From JAWOHX01 sp046484975 (GTDB lineage Bacteria; Bacillota; Clostridia; DUPQ01): 21,990 nt of DNA. A program made the position numbers and the translations under genes. The notes beneath the pieces are model-generated. The model was given only the letters and a program-made list of their open reading frames with translations, did no database searches and had not been told where the DNA came from. Position 1 is the stretch's first letter. The number at the start of each line of letters is the position of its first letter. The stretch spans positions 1 through 21,990 of the forward strand of contig JAWOHX010000062.1 of assembly GCA_046484975.1 (NCBI GenBank), in the 5' to 3' direction. Shown here in pieces: positions 6,270 through 13,738 of the stretch.

Positions 6270-8048
6270 TTACCTTCCTTTGATGTATGCCACGGCATAG
6301 GACCCTTTTCCCGCGTTCAATCCCACAACCGGGGAAATGGATTCGACAAATGCAGGCTCCATGCCTGTCAGCCCGAGCATTTTCCTTCGGATGTCTTCCA
6401 CCAGGCCAGGCGAATCGGAGTAGACCAGCCCATATTTGCGGATACCTGTCTCCGCCAGGTCGCTTTTCACTTTCTCCAGGATGCCCTTCAATGCCTGTTT
6501 CCGGGACAAGGTCTTTTTGTAGATGATTCCTTTTCCCTCCTCATCGATGGAAATCACGGGTTTTAGGTTGATTCTCCGTAGAATGAAACCGGTTGTCCTG
6601 GATATGCGGCCACCCCGGATCATGGATCTTAAGTCGTCAACACCGACATAGATGTGGATGTCCTTTTTGATTTTTTCCAGGGCGTCCACGATTTCCTCGT
6701 GGGAGAGGCCCTTTCCGATGAGTTCCACCGCCTCGGTGACCAGGAGCCCCTGTGCCGCCGAGTTGAGGCCGGAATCGATGACGGAGATTTTCTTGCGTTT
6801 GTCCATGGATGCCGCTGCTTTCGTGGCGTTGCCGTGGATCCCGCTCATCTTGCCTGACACGAAGATGCCGATGACAGAATCGAAATGCTCCAACAGGTTG
6901 GCATAGGCCTTTTCGAAAGAAGCCACCGTAGGCTGGGCGGTGGTGGGATTCATCCGGAACGAATCCAGCCTGTCATAAAAGATCCCGGAGGTCATGGTCA
7001 GTTTGTCCAGGTATACCCTGGAATCGCAGATGAGATTCACGGGAATCACGGTGATCTGTTCTTTCCTGATAAAGTCCATGGGGATGTCCGCAATGGAGTC
7101 CGTCACGACGGCAATGCCGTGCTTCCTGTGGTGAAGGATGCCGTTCTGGATGACCATGTCCTCCACCCTTTGGGAGAGGACCTCATCCTCCCCGTCAAAC
7201 AGGTCCATGACTTTTTCCGGATGGTCCGTATGCACATGAATCCGCATGACTCCCTCTGACTTTGAAAGAACCAGGGAATCCCCGAGTCCTGAGACCTGAC
7301 GCTTCAAATGCTCTGCGTCTTTTTCTGTCTTTACGCTGAATTGGGTGCAATAGGTGTTCTTTGTGACCTCGGGGACGTCGATGAGATGGACATGGCTTTC
7401 CTGGATCTCCGCCTTCAATCCTTCCGAGGCATGCACCCTTCCGTGCTTGATGAACTCCAGGATGCCTTCCAGGAACAGGAGAAAGCCCTTGGCTCCGGCA
7501 TCCACCACATTGTTCCTGATCAGCACTTTCAACATGGTCTTGGTCTGGTCCACCTTGGCTTTGGACCATTCCACGGAATGCTCGAAGAGCCGTTCAAAGT
7601 CTGCGATATGAAGGTTGTCCCTCAGGTCATGGGCCCATTCCCGCATGATGGTCAGGATGGTCCCTTCCTTGGGGTTAGCAACCGCTTCATAGGCATATCG
7701 GGAGGCCTTCTCGGCGATCTCCGCGAATTCCCGGATGCTCAACTTGTGCCTTTCCCCCGTCTCGATGGAAAACCCGTTGAAATACTGGGCGAAGATGATC
7801 CCTGAATTGCCGTAGGCGTTTTCCAGGGCCACTTTGGAAATGGACGCCATGGTGTGAAACACCTTTTCATCCTTTTCCGACTGGTTGATGATGGTCCGCA
7901 TGGTCAATGCCAGATTGGTGCCTGTGTCCCCATCGGCAACGGGGAAAACATTGATGCTGTTGAGCATGTGTTCATTGTAAATCAGGTTGCTTGCGCCGGA
8001 TATGATGAAATGATACAGGCTGTGTCCGTCGATTTCACGTATCCCCAT
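6270..8048 (-). CDS. DhaL (DAK2)-DegV fusion protein, FakA-FakB-like fatty acid kinase
   Basis: A 592-residue protein that joins two normally separate activities. Residues about 1-200 are a DhaL/DAK2 kinase domain with NVFPVADGDTGTNL (33-46); D39 and D41 are the expected metal and nucleotide ligands. Residues about 210-290 match the FakA middle domain (IHVHTDHPEKV at about 270-280). From about 311 (IAVVTDSIADIP) to the end is a DegV/EDD lipid-binding domain with TTAQPT (about 369-374) and VSGKMSG (about 397-403). In separate-gene systems FakB holds a fatty acid and FakA phosphorylates it for phospholipid synthesis, so this chain probably both binds and phosphorylates an acyl substrate. ATG at 8048 is chosen because MGIREIDGH aligns with normal FakA starts and has a purine-rich GGAAAGCGGGGG upstream. 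ATG at 8084 is an alternative. Confidence 0.88.
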   Translation of the reverse strand: MGIREIDGHSLYHFIISGASNLIYNEHMLNSINVFPVADGDTGTNLALTMRTIINQSEKDEKVFHTMASISKVALENAYGNSGIIFAQYFNGFSIETGERHKLSIREFAEIAEKASRYAYEAVANPKEGTILTIMREWAHDLRDNLHIADFERLFEHSVEWSKAKVDQTKTMLKVLIRNNVVDAGAKGFLLFLEGILEFIKHGRVHASEGLKAEIQESHVHLIDVPEVTKNTYCTQFSVKTEKDAEHLKRQVSGLGDSLVLSKSEGVMRIHVHTDHPEKVMDLFDGEDEVLSQRVEDMVIQNGILHHRKHGIAVVTDSIADIPMDFIRKEQITVIPVNLICDSRVYLDKLTMTSGIFYDRLDSFRMNPTTAQPTVASFEKAYANLLEHFDSVIGIFVSGKMSGIHGNATKAAASMDKRKKISVIDSGLNSAAQGLLVTEAVELIGKGLSHEEIVDALEKIKKDIHIYVGVDDLRSMIRGGRISRTTGFILRRINLKPVISIDEEGKGIIYKKTLSRKQALKGILEKVKSDLAETGIRKYGLVYSDSPGLVEDIRRKMLGLTGMEPAFVESISPVVGLNAGKGSYAVAYIKGR

Positions 8049-8118
8049 AAGAAATTGCCCCCGCTTTCCTTGATTTTCAATCATTGAATACCCGGATGTG
8101 CCAGGGTTGAAACACGCC

Positions 8119-9621
8119 TTATTCTCCCACTGCCCCCCAGGTGTAGACATTCCTGGCATTCCACAGCATGTACTCGTTGATGCCCAGGTCCTTCAGTGCC
8201 TGTATCTGGGCCCGGACCTCCGCTTCCCGGTAAGGAATGTACCCCTTCACCCAGGTGGCGGTGAAATCCTGTATCCAGGGCCGGATGGCTGCGGGGGTGG
8301 CGATGTTGTTGTTCCGCAGGATGGAATCCCTCGTGGAATGGTAGATGGTCTCATAGGGAAAGGCATCCGGCACGGAAAGGCCGTAGGTGTTGTTGGCGTA
8401 ATGACTGGGGTACTTCATGGGGGAGATATAGTCCACTTCGTTGCTGACACTCTCCCAATACTGGCCGATTCCCATGTCATCCGACACCGTGCCCACCAGG
8501 CCGTATACATCCGCGGACACATACGTCTGGGCTTCGGACAGGACTCCGTAAGCGGTCCTGAGGAACTTCTGTATGGCATCGGGACGGGTCTCACCCAGTG
8601 TGTTCTTGAAATCCACCACGTCCTCTCCTCCTTGGGAAAGCACAGGGAACCGTACATAATCGAACTGTATCTCATTGAAACCGGCCTCTGCGGCTTCCAG
8701 TGCAACCTCCAGGATGTAGTCCCACATCTGCCTGTCGTACGGGCTTCCCCACACCAGTCCGTCCCCCTCATGGTGGAACCTGTCCTTCTCCATGTTGTAG
8801 AGGGCCCTTTCCGGGTAGAGTTTGACATAATTGGGATCCTTGAAGCATACGATCCTGGCAATGGCATAGATGCCGTTGTCCTTCAGTTTCTTCATCAGTG
8901 GAGCCACATCCCGGTACTTGTAATGGAGGTTGGCCTCCGGCACATATTTCTCTGCGGCGCTGGAATAGAACAGCATGTCCCCAAGATCATCCTTGACGTC
9001 GATGACAAAGGCATTGATTCCCGTCTCCAGTGCCATGGAAATCAGGTAGTCCAGCTTGTCTCCGACAGCGGAGCCGGCAGTGAGGAATATCCCCCGGGCC
9101 TCCACCCTCGGATTATCCTGGTATTCCCCGGCTTTTTCCCGGGGGGAATAGTCCAGGACCTTCAGGTCGTCCCGGAGCAGGTCCCTCCTGTCCTGGATGG
9201 TATGTCCCGTCTCCACCCAGCCGGATGCGATTTCAGACCCGATATCCACCGTGACCTTCGTCCATTGCCCGGTGGTTTCCAGGACCGTCAGGCCGGTTCC
9301 CCTGTTCACAGAGGTCACCACCCGGGCGTCCCGGGCCGGGGTTTCATAAAGCGACAGCCTGTATTCATTGGCATAGATCTTCTCATCCTCATATTCAATA
9401 TCAGGTGTGGGTGTGGGTGTGGGTTCCGGCTCAGGTTCCGGCTCAGGTTCCGGTTCAGGTTCCGGTTGAGGCTCGGGGTCTTCTGGTTCCTGCGACGCGG
9501 GTGCTTCCGAGGGCGGGGGTGTTGCCGTGAAAGAAGGCAATGGCTCGTTCACCAGGGCGCATCCGGAAGATATGGCCAATACCATGGCGAATATGATGCA
9601 AAGGGACAGTAACTTTTTCAA
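8119..9621 (-). CDS. Lipoprotein with SH3-like domain and DUF4015 putative glycoside hydrolase domain
   Basis: A 500-residue surface protein. The N-terminus has KK, a hydrophobic stretch (4-17) and C21 in AISSGC, a slightly non-canonical lipobox. Residues about 32-75 form a Pro/Glu/Thr-rich linker of (PE)n and (PT)n. Residues about 82-139 look like an SH3-type domain, and about 174-500 match the DUF4015 (COG1306-type) putative glycoside hydrolase TIM barrel. Markers are RGIFLTAGSA, NAFVIDVKDD, EIQFDYVRFP and YISPMKYPSHY, with acidic residues at strand ends. It probably binds and trims an extracellular or cell-wall glycan; no activity is proven. The start codon is TTG, fixed by AGGAGG at 9629-9634 with a 7-nt spacer. 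It lies 34 nt after the YaiI/YqxD gene. Confidence 0.87.
   Translation of the reverse strand: MKKLLSLCIIFAMVLAISSGCALVNEPLPSFTATPPPSEAPASQEPEDPEPQPEPEPEPEPEPEPEPTPTPTPDIEYEDEKIYANEYRLSLYETPARDARVVTSVNRGTGLTVLETTGQWTKVTVDIGSEIASGWVETGHTIQDRRDLLRDDLKVLDYSPREKAGEYQDNPRVEARGIFLTAGSAVGDKLDYLISMALETGINAFVIDVKDDLGDMLFYSSAAEKYVPEANLHYKYRDVAPLMKKLKDNGIYAIARIVCFKDPNYVKLYPERALYNMEKDRFHHEGDGLVWGSPYDRQMWDYILEVALEAAEAGFNEIQFDYVRFPVLSQGGEDVVDFKNTLGETRPDAIQKFLRTAYGVLSEAQTYVSADVYGLVGTVSDDMGIGQYWESVSNEVDYISPMKYPSHYANNTYGLSVPDAFPYETIYHSTRDSILRNNNIATPAAIRPWIQDFTATWVKGYIPYREAEVRAQIQALKDLGINEYMLWNARNVYTWGAVGE
9403..9469. repeat. Tandem DNA repeats encoding the Pro-Thr/Pro-Glu linker
   Basis: On the plus strand a GTGTGG-type hexamer repeats from about 9403 to 9421 and encodes the PT part of the linker. 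It is followed by four copies of a 12-bp unit, GGTTCCGGCTCA with one or two changes (9422-9433, 9434-9445, 9446-9457, 9458-9469), encoding Glu-Pro pairs. Both unit lengths are multiples of three, so slippage would change linker length without a frameshift. Confidence 0.85.
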
Positions 9622-9628
9622 AAATGCT

Positions 9629-9634
9629 CCTCCT
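9629..9634 (-). promoter_or_regulatory. Strong Shine-Dalgarno that fixes a TTG start
   Basis: AGGAGG on the minus strand sits 7 nt upstream of TTG at 9621-9619. There is no ATG in frame before the hydrophobic signal sequence, so the lipoprotein gene starts with TTG. Confidence 0.8.
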
Positions 9635-9655
9635 CTCGGTATACAGCTGGATTGG

Positions 9656-10096
9656 TTATTCCGGATTTTGGGCCGTCAGTTTCCTCAGGGCAACTTCGAA
9701 ACAGGCATTGTCCCCGGTTTTTCTCTTTCCCGGGCCTGCCGTTCTCAAGCCCGCCTTGCGCATCCTCAGGGACAGATGTCGTTCAAACAGCAGGCCGTCG
9801 ATGTTTTCATCAGTGAAGACCAGCCCGTTCTGGTTCAGGGCCTTTGCGCCTTTGGCGATGGCCATGGCTGCCACCCCGTAATCCTGGGTCACCACCACAT
9901 CCCCCCGTACCGCCCTGTTGGCCAGGGCGATGTCCACGGCGTCTTTCGCCTTGTCCACGGTAACGGTTTCCGAATAGCCGTCATGGATCACATGGCTGGT
10001 GTCGGCGAACATGACAACCGGGATTTTTTTCTCCCGGGCGACCCGGAGAACGATATCTTTAACGGGACATGCGTCCGCGTCCACGAGGATGTTCAT
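9656..10096 (-). CDS. YaiI/YqxD family protein (DUF188, PIN-like fold)
   Basis: A 146-residue soluble protein. The start MNILVDADACPVK and the block GDVVVTQDYGVAAMAI (about residues 66-81) are hallmarks of the YaiI/YqxD (DUF188) family, which is thought to have a PIN-like nuclease fold. The acidic DAD near the N-terminus and the D of TQDYG would be the metal ligands. The physiological role is unknown. The frame is open for 14 more codons, but ATG at 10096 gives the family's usual N-terminus and has AAGGAG about 10 nt upstream. A TATAAT box lies 31 nt above it, so it likely starts its own transcript together with the lipoprotein gene on the left. Confidence 0.9.
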   Translation of the reverse strand: MNILVDADACPVKDIVLRVAREKKIPVVMFADTSHVIHDGYSETVTVDKAKDAVDIALANRAVRGDVVVTQDYGVAAMAIAKGAKALNQNGLVFTDENIDGLLFERHLSLRMRKAGLRTAGPGKRKTGDNACFEVALRKLTAQNPE

Positions 10097-10126
10097 GGGC
10101 TTATCTCTCCTTGTCTTTTCCATTCC

Positions 10127-10132
10127 ATTATA
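10127..10132 (-). promoter_or_regulatory. -10 box (TATAAT) upstream of the YaiI/YqxD gene
   Basis: A perfect TATAAT on the minus strand in the 71-nt gap between the ABC-F stop and the YaiI/YqxD start. It is followed by an AT- and purine-rich leader. The -35 region (about 10150-10155) shows no good TTGACA match. The expected transcription start is near 10120. Confidence 0.55.
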
Positions 10133-10167
10133 CAACAACCACGGACATAACAGCGGTGTTTTTTATA

Positions 10168-11724
10168 TCAGACAACCTTCGTTGTCCAGTCCTCCACGTT
10201 CCACAGGTCGGTGATCCAACCCTCATAGAAGGCCGGGTCGTGGCTGACCAGGATGATTGTGCCTTTGAAGTCCTTCAGGGCTCTTTTCAGCTCTTCTTTG
10301 GCATCCGCATCCAGGTGGTTGGTGGGTTCGTCCAGGACCAGCCAGTTCACGGGCTTTAGCATCAGCTTGCACAGTCTGACCTTGGCATTCTCCCCGCCGC
10401 TCAACACCATCATCTGGTTGGTGATGTTCTCGTAATCCAGTCCGCACCTTGCCAAGGCCGAACGCACCTCCCCGTTGGTCAGGCCGGGGAATTCGCTCCA
10501 CACCTCTTCCATGGCCGTGTTGGTATTGTATCTTCCCGCTTCCTGTTCAAAGTAGCCTGGATGGAGGAAGGGATCCAGCTCCACCATGCCGGATACCGGC
10601 TGCTGGATGCCCAGGATGGTCTTGAGCAATGTGGATTTCCCCAGTCCGTTCACCCCTTTGATGGCGACTTTCTGCCCTCTTTCCAGCAGGATGTCCAAAG
10701 GCCTGGTCAGGGGCTCCCCGTATCCGATGACAAGATGCTTCGCCTGGAAAATGATTTTCCCGGGAGTCCTTGCCTCCGTGAACCGGAAAACGGGCTTTGT
10801 CTTGTCCCTGGTTTTCTCCACCTTGTCCATCTTGTCCAGTTTCTTCTGCCTGCTCCTTGCCAGGGTGGCCGTGGCCGCCCTGGCCTTGTTCCGTGCGATG
10901 AAATCCTCCAGCCGGTCGATCTCCTTTTGCTGTTTCTCATATGCCTGCAGGTGCTGTTGCTTCTTGAGCTGGTGCATCTGCTGGAACTGGTGGTAGTTTC
11001 CTGTGTACCGGGTGATGGTGGCGTTCTCCACATGGTAGACCACGTTCACCACCTCATCGAGGAAACCGGTGTCATGGGACACCAGGATGAAGCTGTGCTC
11101 GTATTCCTGGAGGAATTGCCTCAACCACCGGATATGGTCGGGATCAAGAAAATTGGTTGGTTCGTCCAGGATGAGGATCATGGGATTCTCCAGCAGCAGC
11201 TTGGTGAGCAGCACCTTGCTCCGCTGTCCGCCGCTGAGCTCCCCCACCAGCCGGTCCAGACCGATTTCCCGCAGACCCAGTCCGTAAGCCACTTCCTCAA
11301 TCCTTGCGTCGATGGTGTAAAAGCCATTGTGCTCCAGCATGTGCTGGATTTCGCCCACATCCTCCATGATCTCCCCGTTCTCCTCGATGGAAAGATCCGC
11401 CATGCGTTCGTACAGGGCAAGCATTTCCTCCTCCAGCTCGAACATGTGAGAAAAAGCCCCCCGGAGGATGTCCCGGATGGTTTTTTTGTTATCCAGGCGG
11501 ACATGCTGGTCCAGGACCCCGGTGGTGAAGCGCTTGCACCACTCCACCTTCCCTTCATCCGGCACCAGGTTGCCTGTGATGATATCCAGGAAGGTGGATT
11601 TCCCCTCCCCGTTTGCGCCAACCAGCCCCACATGCTCTCCCTGGAGCAGGCGGAAGGTGACGTTTTCCAATATTCTTCTTCCCCCGAAGACATGGCTTAT
11701 GTTTTCAACCTGAAGGATGCTCAT
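10168..11724 (-). CDS. ABC-F family ATPase, YfmM-like
   Basis: A 518-residue protein with two ATP-binding cassettes and no membrane segment, the layout of ABC-F ribosome-associated factors. Cassette 1 has Walker A GANGEGKST (36-44), signature LSGGQ (163-167), Walker B LILDEP (184-189) and the switch H217. A charged helical linker (about 245-312) of the P-site tRNA interaction type follows. Cassette 2 has GVNGLGKST (357-365), LSGGE (441-445), WLVLDEP (461-467) and H495. Length and the N-terminus MSILQVENISHVFG fit the YfmM-like group. ABC-F proteins act in the ribosomal E site on stalled complexes, and some give antibiotic protection; which applies here is unknown. ATG at 11724 has AAGGA 6 nt upstream. 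Confidence 0.9.
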   Translation of the reverse strand: MSILQVENISHVFGGRRILENVTFRLLQGEHVGLVGANGEGKSTFLDIITGNLVPDEGKVEWCKRFTTGVLDQHVRLDNKKTIRDILRGAFSHMFELEEEMLALYERMADLSIEENGEIMEDVGEIQHMLEHNGFYTIDARIEEVAYGLGLREIGLDRLVGELSGGQRSKVLLTKLLLENPMILILDEPTNFLDPDHIRWLRQFLQEYEHSFILVSHDTGFLDEVVNVVYHVENATITRYTGNYHQFQQMHQLKKQQHLQAYEKQQKEIDRLEDFIARNKARAATATLARSRQKKLDKMDKVEKTRDKTKPVFRFTEARTPGKIIFQAKHLVIGYGEPLTRPLDILLERGQKVAIKGVNGLGKSTLLKTILGIQQPVSGMVELDPFLHPGYFEQEAGRYNTNTAMEEVWSEFPGLTNGEVRSALARCGLDYENITNQMMVLSGGENAKVRLCKLMLKPVNWLVLDEPTNHLDADAKEELKRALKDFKGTIILVSHDPAFYEGWITDLWNVEDWTTKVV

Positions 11725-11865
11725 TCTTTTCCTTTCCCTCCCGGGATGGTCTTTCCGTCATCCATTGCCATTTTCCCATTTCATGGACAATGCCTGCGCA
11801 ACTCCACCGGCCGGACCATGCGCGCCCCTGCCGTTGCATACACCAAACAACTGTCATCAAAGAGG
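11725..11865. other. 141-bp gap between the GH13 and ABC-F genes
   Basis: This gap holds no convincing gene. I see no TATAAT-like -10 box and no hairpin followed by a U-run on the minus strand. The only structure is a GC palindrome CCGGCCGG at 11807-11814. A 24-codon minus-strand frame overlaps the ABC-F start but lacks an SD. How the glycogen operon ends and the ABC-F gene starts is therefore unclear. Confidence 0.5.
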
Positions 11866-13713
11866 TCAGATTCCTGCCTTCATCAGCAAACAGCTCCGGC
11901 CTTCCAGGATCTGCCCGTTTTCCACAGGCTGCCCCGTCATGAGGTCCACATGCTTCCCCGGGGCAAGCACAATCATCTCAGGCTTGTGGCCCGCATTCAC
12001 GGCGACGGTGAATTTCGCTCCCCTGGAATAGAGTATAAGGCCCTTTTCGGCATGATGCACGGTCATGCTCTCTGAAAAATCCCCAGGATGCTCCTTCCGG
12101 ATCCATCCCAGTCTCCTGTACCATTCCAACAGCTCTTTGTTCTCTTTTCCCCAAGGGTAGCAACCCCGGTTGAGGGGATCCCCGTATCCCTGCATGCCGG
12201 CTTCGTCCCCATAGTACAGGCAAGGCACGCCTGGCAGGGTGAACTGCAGTGCGGATGCCAGTTTCATGGATTGTATGGCCTGCGTGAGAGCATCGCCATC
12301 CATCCGGTGCTTCGCCTGCTCCCGGATATCCATCCCGGCCTGGTTCACCGGGGACAGGGCAGTGAGGATCCGTACCGTGTCGTGGGTACCGATGATGTTC
12401 ATCAGGCACTTGACAGCGGGTTTCGGATAATGCTCCAGCACATCCATGATTCTTTTCCCGAACAAGGATGCATCCCCGGACTGCACGAAACCAATGATTG
12501 CTTCACGGAAGGGATAGTTCATCACAGAATCCAGCTGGGATCCCAGCAGGTATCTGCGCCGTTTCCCATAGCTCTCCTTGTTGGATGCGTCTTCCCAGAC
12601 CTCCCCGATGATGACACCGTCCCCATCCTCCGTTTTCACCGCTGTGCGCAGATGATCCAGGAACACATCCGGCAGTTCATCCGCCACATCAAGCCGCCAG
12701 CCGGATGCGCCGTTTTTCATCCAGTGCCGGAGAACCCCGTCCTCGCCGGTGATGAACCGCAGGAAGGAGGGTGTATGCTCCCTCACGGCAGGAAGGATGC
12801 TCACCCCCCACCAGCTCTCGTAGGCATGGGGCCATTCCGTGAAATTGTACCACTCATAATATGGGGAATCCTTGCTCTGGAAGGCCCCGCCCTCCCCGTA
12901 GGTACCCTTCTTGTTGAAATAGATGCTGTCGCTGCCGGTATGGGAGAACACCCCGTCGAGGATGATCCTGATCCCCTTCCTTCGAGCCTGCGTGCACAAC
13001 TCCCGGAAAATATCCTTGTCCCCGAACATGGGGTCGATGGACAGATAGTCCGCCGTGTCGTATTTATGGTTTGTATATGCTTCAAAGATCGGATTGAGGT
13101 AAATGCAGGTCACCCCCAGGGAGACCAGATGGTCCAGTTTCTCCTGGATTCCCTTCAGGTTTCCGCCGAAGAAATCATCGGTTGCCATATCCCCGGAGGC
13201 ATCCCTCTCATAATGGGGGATGCCTCCCCAGTCCTCACGGAGAACCCTGCCGCGCAGGACATCCTCTCCCGGAGGTGCCCCGCTCCCGAAGAAGCGGTCC
13301 GTGAAAATCTGGTAAACCACTCCCTGACCGAACCAGTCCGGGGTGGTGAAATCACTTTGGTATGCCGTCAGCTGCCACTCAGGAAGCCAATCCCCGATGG
13401 CTGCCATGCCATTGCTCATGCTTTTTCCGCAGAAATGGAAGGCCTCGCCCCTGAGGATCTCGAAACGGTAGAAATACAAACCAGGTTTCTCAGGAATGAA
13501 TACACCGGCATGGACCTCGTATTGGCCTTGTGTCCCGGTGTGCTGCATCATGATCTTTCTCTGGTCGGTTTTCCCGTCCTGCCGTACCACCAGGTGCACC
13601 TCCCGGGCGCAAAACGCTTTTTTTACATGGAAATGAAAAACCACCCTCTCCCCGATACTGCATCCGCCAAAGGGTGTCTTGTGTTTTTCATTCTTTGGAT
13701 CAAATAAAACCAT
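11866..13713 (-). CDS. GH13 alpha-amylase family enzyme, cyclomaltodextrinase/neopullulanase-like
   Basis: A 615-residue protein, cytosolic by lack of a signal peptide. A beta-sandwich N-terminal domain of CBM34 type (about 1-115) precedes a GH13 barrel. Visible are VVYQIFTDRF, YLNPIFEAYTNHKYDT, the DGVFSHTG strand, and the catalytic triad: D342 in GWRLDVADE (nucleophile), E371 in IIGEVWED (acid/base) and D445 in IGTHDT (transition-state stabiliser). GVPCLYYGDEAGMQG is also typical. Such enzymes cleave maltodextrins, cyclodextrins or pullulan. As last gene of the glycogen operon it probably trims oligosaccharides left by GlgP or acts as debrancher. ATG at 13713 is chosen; GGGAGGG is 15 nt upstream, longer than usual. 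A longer frame to 13776 would overlap glgP by 38 bp. Confidence 0.9.
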   Translation of the reverse strand: MVLFDPKNEKHKTPFGGCSIGERVVFHFHVKKAFCAREVHLVVRQDGKTDQRKIMMQHTGTQGQYEVHAGVFIPEKPGLYFYRFEILRGEAFHFCGKSMSNGMAAIGDWLPEWQLTAYQSDFTTPDWFGQGVVYQIFTDRFFGSGAPPGEDVLRGRVLREDWGGIPHYERDASGDMATDDFFGGNLKGIQEKLDHLVSLGVTCIYLNPIFEAYTNHKYDTADYLSIDPMFGDKDIFRELCTQARRKGIRIILDGVFSHTGSDSIYFNKKGTYGEGGAFQSKDSPYYEWYNFTEWPHAYESWWGVSILPAVREHTPSFLRFITGEDGVLRHWMKNGASGWRLDVADELPDVFLDHLRTAVKTEDGDGVIIGEVWEDASNKESYGKRRRYLLGSQLDSVMNYPFREAIIGFVQSGDASLFGKRIMDVLEHYPKPAVKCLMNIIGTHDTVRILTALSPVNQAGMDIREQAKHRMDGDALTQAIQSMKLASALQFTLPGVPCLYYGDEAGMQGYGDPLNRGCYPWGKENKELLEWYRRLGWIRKEHPGDFSESMTVHHAEKGLILYSRGAKFTVAVNAGHKPEMIVLAPGKHVDLMTGQPVENGQILEGRSCLLMKAGI

Positions 13714-13738
13714 GGGCCCGATGATGTTCCCTCCCGCC

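Noticed and set aside
8049..8118. Possible promoter (TTTCAA, 17 nt, TATTCA) before the DhaL-DegV gene
   Set aside because: Only three of six bases match in each box, and the gap is short enough for read-through from the lipoprotein gene.
8098..9612. 504-codon open frame on the plus strand opposite the lipoprotein gene
   Set aside because: It mirrors a real minus-strand gene with a clear signal peptide, SD and domains. Its product is Arg/Gly/Phe-rich low complexity where the Pro-Glu linker is encoded, and it has no recognisable family.
11701..11800. 24-codon minus-strand ORF (MGKWQWMTERPSREG...) overlapping the ABC-F start, a possible regulatory leader peptide
   Set aside because: Some ABC-F genes have such leaders, but this one has no SD and there is no attenuator-like pair of hairpins, so it cannot be separated from chance.
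11807..11814. CCGGCCGG palindrome as a terminator or operator
   Set aside because: No loop and no U-run, and an 8-bp GC palindrome is common in DNA of this composition.
10561..12075. 504-codon plus-strand frame opposite the ABC-F gene and into the GH13 gene
   Set aside because: It crosses the boundary of two well-supported minus-strand genes and shows no known motif. Long antisense frames are expected from the codon bias here.
12088..13707. 539-codon plus-strand frame opposite the GH13 gene
   Set aside because: The minus-strand GH13 protein has a complete catalytic triad; the antisense product resembles nothing.
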